Assembly (NCBI RefSeq): GCF_038007285.1
Contig: NZ_JBBOWX010000001.1
Coordinates: forward strand, 1,443,501-1,507,500
Source: Sporosarcina sp. FSL K6-3457
GTDB taxonomy: Bacteria > Bacillota > Bacilli > Bacillales_A > Planococcaceae
Length of the DNA: 64,000 nucleotides
Reading direction: 5' to 3'
The notes under the pieces are model-generated. The model was given only the letters and a program-made list of their open reading frames with translations, ran no database searches and had not been told where the DNA came from. This document shows positions 43,348-52,491 of this stretch, in pieces. A program made the position numbers and the translations under genes. The stretch's first letter is position 1, and every line of letters begins with the position of its first letter.

Positions 43348-43445
43348 AGTGAGTATGTGACACAGTTTCTCGCCGGGGTGTCTGAGTTCGCGAAATTGGT
43401 AAGTCGAGTTTCAATCGGGTGTCGCAGTTTAGTGAGGATGTGGAG
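43348..43445. repeat. Degenerate 21-nt direct repeats
   Basis: Units begin at 43357 (GTGACACAGTTT), 43378 (GTGTCTGAGTTC), 43399 (GTAAGTCGAGTTT) and 43419 (GTGTCGCAGTTT), then GTGGAGTG at 43440: spacing 21, 21, 20, 21. AGTGAGTAT before the first recurs as AGTGAGGAT in the fourth. Non-coding stretch after fabF. Confidence 0.55.
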
Positions 43446-43487
43446 TGATATTAATGAGTGATGCATCCCAAATCTTTTTCGGATATA

Positions 43488-43525
43488 TAAAAACGAGATT
43501 CCATGACAGCGGAATCTCGTTTTTA
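43488..43525. terminator. Bidirectional terminator
   Basis: AAAACGAGATTCC pairs with GGAATCTCGTTTT around ATGACAGC. Confidence 0.88.
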
Positions 43526-44058
43526 TGTAGTTAAACTTTCGAATATGGTCGTATATTTCTCTTTTAGCCCCTGCATGATCAAGTCAAATGTATCGCTAAT
43601 CACAACAACCTCTACATCTAAAGATTTTTGGAGGTGATGTGCATGACGGTGAAGCCGTTCCATTGTGCCTTCTACAGTGGTGGGATTTGTAAAAAGGATT
43701 TTCTGGGGTTGCTGTATATGACGGATAGCATCAAAGTAAGGCTCGTCAATTTTTATAATCGCACTGCTATTGATGGGTAGTCTTCCCGTAAAAGGGCAAT
43801 GTAGTTTGTGCACGTAATCAGGATAGCATCTACATTAGATTGGGCAATCCATTCAAGCTGTTCTTGACTTTATGTTGAGCATCGAATTCCTTGAAATTTG
43901 GATCGGAAGTGACTCGATGCATAAGTGCCGGGTCAGCAAAGTGTATGCATTCAATATCAAATGAAGCAAGTGCCTGTTCAATATAGTTAATATTTGAATA
44001 ATGAGCATGTAGACATCCCAGTCTTTTTCTAAAGCCGATTCCACCTCTATGCTATTTC
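43523..44058 (-). pseudogene. Asp/Glu racemase-like protein, frameshifted
   Basis: Reading the minus strand across frames gives one coherent protein: LGCLHAHYSN, QALASFDIECIHF, RVTSDPNFKEFDAQHKV, then after a one-base loss EQLEWIAQSNVDAILITCTN, and after a second shift IKIDEPYFDAIRHI and FTNPTTVEGTMERL. The catalytic Cys region (ITCTNY) is present. The family acts on Asp, Glu or hydantoins. Two frameshifts and no clear start make it non-functional unless sequencing errors are involved. Confidence 0.72.
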
Positions 44059-44065
44059 ATCCTAT

Positions 44066-45082
44066 TTATTTTATTTTTGCTTTACGAAAACCGCTATAGC
44101 AGTCTATTAAACTGGTCACAATGACAGACGCGATAATGATTCCATAGACCCAGCTAAGCGCTGAAGACAAATTATCTTGCGAGTTGTCTAGTAGCTGTGA
44201 GAAGTAAGTGACGAATTCAGGATTCACTAAATTGGAATTGCTGACGATGATGATGAAGCCAATGACGCCGATTAATTGGACGATTGTATTACTTATCGCG
44301 AGTTTGAATGTCCACTGACGTATCTTGGCTTTATAGGTAAGCAAGAGTAGCTCCAGTAAGATGAGCAATGATACAAGTGGCCAATAGGAGAAAAGAACAT
44401 CATGCTGGAAAACAGGCATAACAAATTCTAGACCGCCTTGACCTTCTCTTGATTCATACACGCCAATGAGATGTGTAGCCTTAAAATAAAAGATAGCCCA
44501 AATAATTGTCCAAATGAAGCCAGCGCCAATCTCACCTATTTTGATGGCCTTTTTCAATGGGATGTTAGGAATATTTTTTAAATCATCGGGTTTCCATGGT
44601 ATACCCGATAGCGTTAGAGGAACATGAATGGTCGGCGAGATTGTTCGATCTAAGATGATAAAAACGATGGTGACACAGAAGAAATCCAGGATGGCCGTTC
44701 TGAGGAGTAGCCCTATTGCTTCGACGATGAAACCAACAACAGAAAAGAGCGACAATGTTTCAACGTTTGAAAGTGACGCAATTTTCTCAATGATAAATAG
44801 TGATAAAACAACGGTGGATACAATGGTCAGTGTCAATTTTAGTATTGAAATATAGGTGTCGTAAAACTTAGGTCCAATGAGATGCATCGGCTGGTCTCGA
44901 TACTGGGCGGCAAGTGTTATGGGATTGCCAAGCTTCTCAAGTGCTTGCTTCACATTGTCCTCCGTATAATCATCTGGAAGCATATCTTCAATTGTCGAGC
45001 GCAATTCCAAAGCGATGTCATTACGCATTTTTTCGGGCAATCTACGCGTCACCTCTCGTACATATACTTCAATCAGTTCCAT
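44066..45082 (-). CDS. HAAS-domain membrane protein
   Basis: 338 aa. A soluble N-terminal helical HAAS domain (about 1-75: RRLPEKMRNDIALELRSTIE, DMLPDDYTEDNVKQALEKLG) precedes seven or so hydrophobic segments. HAAS proteins are commonly encoded after PadR regulators and are thought to bind or sense with them. It overlaps the PadR gene by 14 nt. Function unknown. Confidence 0.83.
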   Translation of the reverse strand: MELIEVYVREVTRRLPEKMRNDIALELRSTIEDMLPDDYTEDNVKQALEKLGNPITLAAQYRDQPMHLIGPKFYDTYISILKLTLTIVSTVVLSLFIIEKIASLSNVETLSLFSVVGFIVEAIGLLLRTAILDFFCVTIVFIILDRTISPTIHVPLTLSGIPWKPDDLKNIPNIPLKKAIKIGEIGAGFIWTIIWAIFYFKATHLIGVYESREGQGGLEFVMPVFQHDVLFSYWPLVSLLILLELLLLTYKAKIRQWTFKLAISNTIVQLIGVIGFIIIVSNSNLVNPEFVTYFSQLLDNSQDNLSSALSWVYGIIIASVIVTSLIDCYSGFRKAKIK

Positions 45083-45416
45083 TTGTTTCAGCTCCTTTTA
45101 GTACAATCTTTAATTCCTTCGTCATTTTCTCCCACTCGGCTTGTAGCTGTTCAAAAACCTCAATACCTAAATCACTTATCAAGTAATATTTTCGAGGTCT
45201 GCTTTCCGTCGTATCCCAGCTACTTGACAATAATTCTTGTTTTTCAAGACGCCGTAGCAAAGGGTATAACGTACTTTGATCAATTTCGATTCCAGATTCT
45301 TCAAGCAGTTGAACGAGGGAATAGCCATATTGTGGTGTTTTTAATTGGCTTAGTACAGCTAATGTCAACGTTCCTCTTCGTAATTCTGTCGTTAAGGAGT
45401 TCAATAAGTCACTCAT
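45069..45416 (-). CDS. PadR-family transcriptional regulator
   Basis: 115 aa winged helix: RRGTLTLAVLSQLKTPQYGY, LVQLLEESGIEIDQSTLYPL, LRRLEKQELLSSSWD. It leads a two-gene operon with the HAAS membrane protein and probably represses it. Confidence 0.9.
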   Translation of the reverse strand: MSDLLNSLTTELRRGTLTLAVLSQLKTPQYGYSLVQLLEESGIEIDQSTLYPLLRRLEKQELLSSSWDTTESRPRKYYLISDLGIEVFEQLQAEWEKMTKELKIVLKGAETNGTD

Positions 45417-45517
45417 TGGATCACCTCATTCTTTATAGTGTATATCATACACCATTGTTTGATGCATATCAATTGAAAATAAAATTATTGAGGTTTTAGT
45501 TCTTTCGAAGGTACAAC

Positions 45518-45569
45518 AAAAAACCAGCTCACGCCAATGGATTTTCTCCATGGAGTGAGCTGGTTTTTT
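45518..45569. terminator. Terminator downstream of catalase
   Basis: AAAAACCAGCTCAC pairs with GTGAGCTGGTTTTT with an inner CCATGG-type stem; on the minus strand it directly follows the catalase stop. Confidence 0.88.
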
Positions 45570-47157
45570 AATAAGGTTCTGCATTATGACCTTTATCAAC
45601 GGCATCTTCAGGTGCTTTGTCACCATCTCGATTGCCGAGTGGCTTCCGGCTAGATCCTCCTGTAGTTGCTTGTGCTAACCCCTCACGTAAGCGGCGCCCA
45701 TAGTCTTTATCGGCTTCATCAGCAAGAGCGATCATTTTATCTTGAATGCGGGAGTCACAATTTGAAAGGTCGGCCACTAAGTTTGAAATTAAATCCTCAC
45801 GCTCCCACTCCTCAAACATACGGTAGGTTTCTCCAGCTTGTTTCGTATTACTTTGACGATCAATCGACTCGCGTACGAGGTTGCCTTCAATATAAGGTGT
45901 ATATTCTTTTCCATCCTGTTGTGCCTCTTGTAAACCACCTAACATCGATGGCTCATAGTTAATATGAGGGTTCTGGTCGGGAGCACGGTCGAGTTTGTAT
46001 TGCATCTGTCCACCACTTTGATTCGTTGCCACACGCTTTTTCGGAGAGTTGATGGGTAGCTGTAAATAATTTGCACCAACTCGATGACGTTGCGTATCAG
46101 AATACGAGAAGGTCCGACCTTGCAGCATTTTATCATCAGAAAAATCGAGTCCATCGACAAGAACTCCCGTCCCAAATGCCACTTGCTCTACTTCTGTAAA
46201 ATAATCTTCAGGATTTTTGTTTAACACCATTTTGCCAACAGGCAGCCATGGGAACTGATCTTCTGGCCATAATTTTGTATCATCGAGTGGGTCGAAATCG
46301 AGTTCGGGATGGTCATCGTCACTCATCACTTGGACGAGTAGCTCCCATTCAGGATAATCACCGTCCTCGATGGCGTCATACAAATCTTGGGTCGCATGAT
46401 TGAAACTTGTCCCTTGGATGTCACTTGCTTCCTGCTGGGTTAAGTTTTTAATGCCTTGTTTTGGTTCCCAATGGTATTTCACAAGTACTGCAACACCTTC
46501 TTCATTGATCCATTTGTAGGTATTGACGCCGGAGCCTTGCATCATACGGTAGTTGGCGGGAATTCCCCAAGGCGAATATACAAAAGTTACCATATGAAAT
46601 GATTCCGGAGAGCTAGCACAAAAATCGAAAAAACGCTCGCTATCTTGAATATTCGTAATGGGATCGGGTTTAAAAGCATGAATCATATCAGGGAACTTAA
46701 TGGCATCGCGGATAAAGAATATTTTTAAATTGTTGCCGACGAGATCCCAGTTACCGTCTTCTGTATAAAATTTGACCGCAAAGCCGCGGGGATCACGCAA
46801 CGTTTCCGGGGAGTGACCACCGTGGATGACCGACGAAAAGCGCACAAAGACTGGCGTTTGTTTACCTTTCTCTTGAAAGAGCTTAGCGCGCGTATACTTG
46901 GAAACCGGATCATTACCTGCTGTTCCATAGGTTTCAAAATAACCATGTGCCCCAGCCCCGCGTGCATGGACAACGCGCTCTGGAACACGTTCTCTGTCAA
47001 AATGGCTAATTTTTTCAAGGAAATCATAATTTTCGAGCACAGCAGGACCTCGATTGCCGACCGTTCGTAAATTTTGATTGTTAGTAACAGGGTGCCCCTG
47101 CCGATTGGTTAGTGTGTCTTGCTGTTCTTCATTGGATGTAGATGATGGTTCATTCAT
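45568..47157 (-). CDS. Monofunctional heme catalase
   Basis: 529 aa; breaks hydrogen peroxide into water and oxygen. Active-site His in [11 protein letters not shown], Asn in WDLVGNNLK, proximal heme Tyr in [12 protein letters not shown]. The length fits small-subunit catalases of the KatA/KatX kind. No signal peptide. AAAGGAGG precedes the ATG. No PerR box was clear in the upstream region. Confidence 0.95.
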   Translation of the reverse strand: MNEPSSTSNEEQQDTLTNRQGHPVTNNQNLRTVGNRGPAVLENYDFLEKISHFDRERVPERVVHARGAGAHGYFETYGTAGNDPVSKYTRAKLFQEKGKQTPVFVRFSSVIHGGHSPETLRDPRGFAVKFYTEDGNWDLVGNNLKIFFIRDAIKFPDMIHAFKPDPITNIQDSERFFDFCASSPESFHMVTFVYSPWGIPANYRMMQGSGVNTYKWINEEGVAVLVKYHWEPKQGIKNLTQQEASDIQGTSFNHATQDLYDAIEDGDYPEWELLVQVMSDDDHPELDFDPLDDTKLWPEDQFPWLPVGKMVLNKNPEDYFTEVEQVAFGTGVLVDGLDFSDDKMLQGRTFSYSDTQRHRVGANYLQLPINSPKKRVATNQSGGQMQYKLDRAPDQNPHINYEPSMLGGLQEAQQDGKEYTPYIEGNLVRESIDRQSNTKQAGETYRMFEEWEREDLISNLVADLSNCDSRIQDKMIALADEADKDYGRRLREGLAQATTGGSSRKPLGNRDGDKAPEDAVDKGHNAEPY

Positions 47158-47308
47158 GTGATGATAACCTCCTTTGAAATGGTGTTCAGTTCATGCTTAC
47201 TCTGTACTATTTCAATAGGATTAATTCCTTTTGCCATTTTTTTAATTGAAATGAATTGTTCATAACAAACATATAGTTTTACAAAGTAGTTGAGATAGGT
47301 GGGGTTCT

Positions 47309-47920
47309 GTGTACTTTTTTAAAAGAGCATTGGCAATAGTGATTGGAAGTGTGTTTATTGCAATTGGTTTAAATGGGTTTCTTATACCTTTTGGTCTGTT
47401 AGAAGGCGGTGCGTTAGGGATTAGCTTGATATTTCATTATTTAGTAGGCATTAAAGTGGGGTTCACATTTTTACTAGTGAGCATTCCGGTTTTTATAGTA
47501 GCTTGGATTTTTTATCGGCCTTTCTTTTTTAACGGAATTCATGGCATGCTGCTGTCATCCCTTATCATTGATGTATTATCTCCAATGGACAATATAGGTA
47601 AGCTACTTAGTATAACACCTTTAGGCGGTGCTGTTTGTGGTGGCATTATGATTGGACTGGGGGTTGGCATCATGCTGCGTTTGGATATTAGTATTGGTGG
47701 AACGGACTTGCTTGCGCAAATGATTGCAAGGAAGTTGGCCATCAATCCTGGTGTGATGATTTTCTGCATCGACCTTCTAATTATTACTGTTGGTAGCTTA
47801 GTTATTCAAACTGTTCAACTAAGTATGTCATTAGTCACGGTTTGTTGTGTTGGAATGACGACGAGTTTACTTGTAGCGACTACGGGTAAAGTAGCGAAGA
47901 GACAACCTTCTCAAGTTTAA
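47309..47920 (+). CDS. YitT-family membrane protein, short form
   Basis: 203 aa with five to six hydrophobic segments and the motif IGLNGFLIPFGLLEGGALGI and a Gly-rich RLDISIGGTDLLAQ typical of YitT proteins. The usual cytosolic DUF2179 domain (about 80 residues) is missing; the protein ends in a short basic tail. GTG 47309 follows AGGTGGGG. Function of the family is unknown. Confidence 0.85.
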   Translation: MYFFKRALAIVIGSVFIAIGLNGFLIPFGLLEGGALGISLIFHYLVGIKVGFTFLLVSIPVFIVAWIFYRPFFFNGIHGMLLSSLIIDVLSPMDNIGKLLSITPLGGAVCGGIMIGLGVGIMLRLDISIGGTDLLAQMIARKLAINPGVMIFCIDLLIITVGSLVIQTVQLSMSLVTVCCVGMTTSLLVATTGKVAKRQPSQV

Positions 47921-48073
47921 CTAGCAGAAAGGGACTATAAAATTAAATGTACGAATAATGTCGAACAGTGTACTGCGTTTTAAATTCTTCCATGGTATGA
48001 TTAAATGAAATAGATGGTAATATTAAATGAAATTCATGGAAACTTTTAAGGAGACAGGGAAGGGGGAGTGTAA

Positions 48074-50326
48074 TTGAAAACAATTGCTGAATTCATTGCT
48101 GAAGCAAACGAATATTGTCGACAGACAGGAATGGAACCAGCAGAACTATCTCCTACAACAATCAATTCTGCTGATACGGATTATTCAGTAAAGTCGAGTG
48201 GAGATGAAGAGATTATTTCGGTCACGCGCTTTTTTAGCGGTAAGATGATTGAATTGTTGAAGGACATTCCATTGCTGATTGCAGTTTCAGACCAAAATGG
48301 CGTTATTCTAGACATGGTCGGGGACGAAACAATCAAAAAACAGGTGAACAATCTTGGGATAAAATGTGGTATTCAGTTTACAGCTAGTACGATGGGGACG
48401 AATGTTGTGAACCTATCACTGGATCATCACTGGGGGCCTGTCGAAATCATAGGAGAATCTCATTATCATCACTATTTGCAGTCAACGGCTTGTTATGGTG
48501 TAGCCTTTAAAAATACAACTACGGGTGAAGTGCTCGGCTCATTTGTCGTGATGACAGATATAAAGCATCAAAATCCGATGATTACGATGTTGCTCGCTAC
48601 AATTGTGGACTCGATTGAAAGAGAATTAGTTTTGCGAAAACAAAATAGACAGTTGAATATGTTGCACCAAGTCATGATGGATAATAGTCAATATGGGGTC
48701 ATCACAACAGATTTGGATGGCGTTGTTTTAGAATTCAATATTCGGGCCGAAATTCTTTTAGAACAAAAAGCTCGTGACATGATTGGTAATCATGTACGAA
48801 ATTTGCGGGATATAGGTAAGTACATACAAGCTGTACTCAATGAAAAAACACGATATGATGACGTGTATATTACGATTGGACAAGAGGGAGAGGACTCCCA
48901 ACGATTTTGTTTATTTGATGCATTCCCCATTTATGATGATAGTTATCAAACGATTGGTGCGTTTGCACAGCTACGTGATATTACAGAAGTGTACAATGTA
49001 CAGCAGCGCTTCAATTTTTTAGCCAATCATGATGAGCAGACTGGATTACCAAATCGAAGATTTTTAACGACTAATTTAACAAAGATGATTGAAGAAATGA
49101 ATAATAATAAGACGAATCATCCACTTGCTGTTATTCACTTAGATTTGGACCGTTTCAAGATTGTTAATGACACGTTAGGGCAAAAGGATGGAGATTTTGT
49201 TTTAAAAAGAATCGCCAATCGGTTAGCTAGTCATTTTGGAGAAAATGATTTTATAGCAAGGGTTGGTGGAGATGATTTTATCTTACTTGTTCCTATGAAT
49301 GAGCAAGAGGATATCCAACAAATTGGCAAACGATTACTCCAGATATTTAAAGAGCCATTTGTTATGAAAGGCTATGATTTTCATATCACAGCAAGTATAG
49401 GGATTGCCTTATTTCCGAACAACGGTCGAACAACGGAAGAACTACTAGTTAATGCGGATACAGCGATGTTCCAAGCGAAAAAGCAAGGGAAAAATCAATA
49501 TGTTCTCTATTCAGATGAATTGGATCCCAAATCACATGATAAGATTTTATTGGAAGCATCTTTGCGAAAAGCGATTGATTCGGATGAGCTTGTCCTTTAT
49601 TATCAGCCGAAAATTAACATCCAAACAAAGGAAATGATTGGTGTAGAGGCATTGGTTAGATGGCGGCACCCGACGCTCGGGATGCTACCACCAAGTGAGT
49701 TTGTCCCACTTGCCGAAGAAACGGGCCTCATTACGCAAATGGATGCGTGGGTGCTACGAACCGCTTGTAAACAAAATAAGAAATGGCAAGACATGGGAAT
49801 ACCACCCTTTAGTGTAGCGATTAATTTATCCTCCAATCAATTTGCGAGTGACAAGCTACCCGACTTAGTTCAAACAGTTTTATGCGATACTGGATTAAAG
49901 CCTGAATACATAGAACTTGAAATTACTGAAACGATGACGATGGATGTTGAACATGCCATTCCGACATTGAAGAAATTGAATGAGCTCGGTGTTAAAATTA
50001 GTATTGATGATTTTGGTACCGGCTATAGCTCCATGAACTATTTAACGAAGTTTCCAATTGACCGGTTAAAAATTGACCGATCCTTTATTTGGAATATAGA
50101 GAAAAATGTAAGTGACTCGAATATTGTCATTACGATAATACGAATGGCTCATAACCTTGGACTAAAAGTTATTGCTGAGGGAGTCGAGAATGAAAAGCAA
50201 CTTCAGTTTTTGCATGACCATGGCTGTGATGAAGTGCAGGGATTCTATTTCAGTGAACCATTGCCAGTGGAAACGATTGAATCGGGCTTTCTAAGGATTC
50301 AAGGAGCGGTAAGTGGCGACAAATAA
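48074..50326 (+). CDS. GAF-PAS-GGDEF-EAL cyclic-di-GMP protein
   Basis: 750 aa, cytosolic. Residues about 45-200 resemble the GAF sensor part of sigma-54-type activators (LLIAVSDQNGVILDMVGD, GNVVNLSL-like). A PAS domain lies at about 205-315, GGDEF at about 325-490 and EAL at about 500-745. The GGDEF active site reads GGDDF, so synthase activity is uncertain. The EAL domain keeps VEALVRWRHP, ELEITET, IDDFGTGYSS and the KVIAEGVE loop, so c-di-GMP hydrolysis is likely. TTG 48074 follows GGGGGAG at 8-9 nt. Confidence 0.92.
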   Translation: MKTIAEFIAEANEYCRQTGMEPAELSPTTINSADTDYSVKSSGDEEIISVTRFFSGKMIELLKDIPLLIAVSDQNGVILDMVGDETIKKQVNNLGIKCGIQFTASTMGTNVVNLSLDHHWGPVEIIGESHYHHYLQSTACYGVAFKNTTTGEVLGSFVVMTDIKHQNPMITMLLATIVDSIERELVLRKQNRQLNMLHQVMMDNSQYGVITTDLDGVVLEFNIRAEILLEQKARDMIGNHVRNLRDIGKYIQAVLNEKTRYDDVYITIGQEGEDSQRFCLFDAFPIYDDSYQTIGAFAQLRDITEVYNVQQRFNFLANHDEQTGLPNRRFLTTNLTKMIEEMNNNKTNHPLAVIHLDLDRFKIVNDTLGQKDGDFVLKRIANRLASHFGENDFIARVGGDDFILLVPMNEQEDIQQIGKRLLQIFKEPFVMKGYDFHITASIGIALFPNNGRTTEELLVNADTAMFQAKKQGKNQYVLYSDELDPKSHDKILLEASLRKAIDSDELVLYYQPKINIQTKEMIGVEALVRWRHPTLGMLPPSEFVPLAEETGLITQMDAWVLRTACKQNKKWQDMGIPPFSVAINLSSNQFASDKLPDLVQTVLCDTGLKPEYIELEITETMTMDVEHAIPTLKKLNELGVKISIDDFGTGYSSMNYLTKFPIDRLKIDRSFIWNIEKNVSDSNIVITIIRMAHNLGLKVIAEGVENEKQLQFLHDHGCDEVQGFYFSEPLPVETIESGFLRIQGAVSGDK

Positions 50327-50327
50327 C

Positions 50328-50370
50328 AAAAAACAAGACCGGATGTCGATTGATTCGGTCTTGTTTTTTG
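50328..50370 (+). terminator. Terminator after the GGDEF-EAL gene
   Basis: AAAAAACAAGACCG pairs with CGGTCTTGTTTTTT. Confidence 0.9.
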
Positions 50371-50459
50371 TTTAGTTATTTTTCCCACGCCTGTTGATTA
50401 ACCCAAAAATAACTTAATCAAATACTAGGTGCTTTAATGAGTTGGATTAATAAGAATAC

Positions 50460-51029
50460 TCAATCAATCCACGCCGTTAATTCTTTGAAATGAGTTCTCG
50501 TAAAAGGTTTTGGCTCGAAATCTGAATAGCCGAGGTAAATAAATGCAGAAATCTCACCTTGTTCAGATAGACCGAAGAAGTCGCGTACGTCTGGGTGGTA
50601 GCAAATCGCACCTGTTCGCCAAACTGCACCAAGACCTAGACCGTGTGCAGTTAACAACATATTTTGAACAGCACTGCTGACAGCGGCAAATTCCTCTTTC
50701 AAAATGATATTGTCCTTGTCACTTGGTTCAACACCGACCGCAATGATGACGGGTGCGCGAAGGGGGTTGCTTTCGCTTCGTGCGATTTTCGCTTGGCTTT
50801 CTTCTGACTGGGGATCCTCTTGTTGCGCTGTCGTAATTTCTTTAAACACTTTTCCTAATTTCTTTCTACCTTCGCCACGTAGGACGAAAAAGCGCCACGG
50901 CTCTGATCTATGATGACTTGGCGCATATGTACCTGCCTCAATGATTTGTTCAATCAGCTCTTTAGGAACTGCTTGTTCGTCAACTAATGCAATACTTCTG
51001 CGTGTTTGAATGGCTTCGTGTATATTCAA
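50460..51029 (-). CDS. Nitroreductase-family protein
   Basis: About 189 aa, FMN-dependent oxidoreductase. Family features: AIQTRRSI at the start, YAPSHHRSEPWRFFVL, AAVSSAVQNMLLTAHGLGLGAVWRT and a final YLGYSDFEP. Substrate range is broad in the family. Two TTG starts are possible; the second (51029) is 8 nt from AGAGGGA, the first is 2 nt away. A Fur-like box lies upstream. Confidence 0.88.
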   Translation of the reverse strand: MNIHEAIQTRRSIALVDEQAVPKELIEQIIEAGTYAPSHHRSEPWRFFVLRGEGRKKLGKVFKEITTAQQEDPQSEESQAKIARSESNPLRAPVIIAVGVEPSDKDNIILKEEFAAVSSAVQNMLLTAHGLGLGAVWRTGAICYHPDVRDFFGLSEQGEISAFIYLGYSDFEPKPFTRTHFKELTAWID

Positions 51030-51051
51030 ATTCAATCCCTCTTTCTATCAA

Positions 51052-51106
51052 TGATAATGATTCTCTTTGTTAGTATAGCAGGAATAATAAGAAAATCATT
51101 ATTTTC
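51052..51106. promoter_or_regulatory. Fur-like boxes
   Basis: TGATAATGATTCTCT at 51052-51066 matches the TGATAATnATTATCA Fur consensus at 13 of the 15 positions (the free n counted), and GAAAATCATTATTTTC at 51091-51106 is a second A/T dyad. They lie between the divergent nitroreductase and MFS genes. Binding is inferred. Confidence 0.4.
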
Positions 51107-51164
51107 AACTTTGTGAAGATTGGGCTATACTATTCTAGTACTTGACGAAAGAAAGGAAGATTCG

Positions 51165-52379
51165 ATGACGACGATAAAAGAATCAAATACACTTGGTAAT
51201 CCTGTCTATCCAGTTATGTTTGCCATTGCGGGTTGTCATTTGCTGAATGACACGCTACAGGCAGTGATTCCGGCTATTTTTCCAGTGCTTTCAGAGGAGA
51301 AGGGGCTAACTTTCACTCAACTTGGTTTTATAGCCTTTGCACTAAACATGGTAGCTTCTGTTTTACAACCTGTCGTCGGCTATATTAGTGATAAAAAGCC
51401 GATGCCTTATGCGCTACCCGCCGGCATGTTATTTTCGCTTGTTGGAATCGGAGGGCTTGCTTTTGCACCCGATTATTGGATGATCGTTGTTTCGGTAATG
51501 TTACTTGGATTTGGTTCTGCTATATTTCATCCGGAGGGGTCGCGCGTGTCGTTTATGGCGGCGGGTTCAAAGCGAGGATTATCTCAATCTATCTACCAAG
51601 TAGGTGGGAATTCAGGACAGGCACTTGCTCCATTAATAGGGGCATACATATTGGTTCCTTATGGTCAAAAAAGTGCGGCCATATTCATGATGGTTGCAGC
51701 ACTTGGTATTTTTATATTAATGAAAATTTCAGCTTGGTATAAAAATCAGTTGGAACAGGAGAAATTGAATAAGCGTAAAAAAGTACTGTTATCATCTATT
51801 GGCGATTTAACGAAAAAGCAAGTAGGGATTGCGCTATCATTGCTTCTGGTTATTATTTTTGCTCGCTCATTTTATGTCACAAGTATTACAAGTTTTTTCA
51901 TCTTTCATTTGATGGAGAAATATAGTTTGCAAAGTGGGGAAGGTCTATTATATATCTTTCTCTTCTTAGCACTTGGGGCAGTCGGGACATTTTTCGGTGG
52001 ACCGATGGCGGATAAAATTGGCCGGAAGAATGTCATTATCTTGTCACTAGCTGTACCAATCCCGCTTTGTATTCTGCTACCCTATGCTCCATTGTGGGCG
52101 GTTATTGCATTGCTTATGGTTATCGGTTTTTTCATTATGCTAAGTTTTTCAGTAACGGTCGTGTATGCACAGGAGCTTGTGCCAAGTAAAATTGGTACAA
52201 TGGCAGGTCTGACAGTTGGACTGGCATTCGGTATGGGTGCCATTGGTGCAGTCGTTATCGGTATATTGATGGACCATCTCGGCATTTATACGACGATGAT
52301 TATTGTATCATTCCTGCCGATTATGGGACTTGTAGGGCTAGCGTTGCCACGTGATGGGAAAATTACGGCTACTAGCTAA
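51165..52379 (+). CDS. MFS transporter, fosmidomycin-resistance (Fsr) type
   Basis: 404 aa, twelve hydrophobic segments. The group is marked by HLLNDTLQAVIPAIFPVL near the start and FHPEGSRVSFMAAG, KRGLSQSIYQVGGNSGQALAP in the middle. Expected to export drugs or small anions. ATG 51165 follows AAGGAAG; the longer frame to 51120 has no ribosome site. Confidence 0.9.
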   Translation: MTTIKESNTLGNPVYPVMFAIAGCHLLNDTLQAVIPAIFPVLSEEKGLTFTQLGFIAFALNMVASVLQPVVGYISDKKPMPYALPAGMLFSLVGIGGLAFAPDYWMIVVSVMLLGFGSAIFHPEGSRVSFMAAGSKRGLSQSIYQVGGNSGQALAPLIGAYILVPYGQKSAAIFMMVAALGIFILMKISAWYKNQLEQEKLNKRKKVLLSSIGDLTKKQVGIALSLLLVIIFARSFYVTSITSFFIFHLMEKYSLQSGEGLLYIFLFLALGAVGTFFGGPMADKIGRKNVIILSLAVPIPLCILLPYAPLWAVIALLMVIGFFIMLSFSVTVVYAQELVPSKIGTMAGLTVGLAFGMGAIGAVVIGILMDHLGIYTTMIIVSFLPIMGLVGLALPRDGKITATS

Positions 52380-52491
52380 TTGAGCATAAAAAAGATAGCT
52401 TTTGTGAAATAAATATGTGGCTAATTCTTTCGAATCTCATTATAATGGGGAGTCGGTGCAAATAGGCTGATTAGAAAGAAGGGTAAACAAT

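Noticed and set aside
44882..45499. Plus-strand 205-codon frame
   Set aside because: It is antisense to the HAAS and PadR genes, which have clear family motifs.
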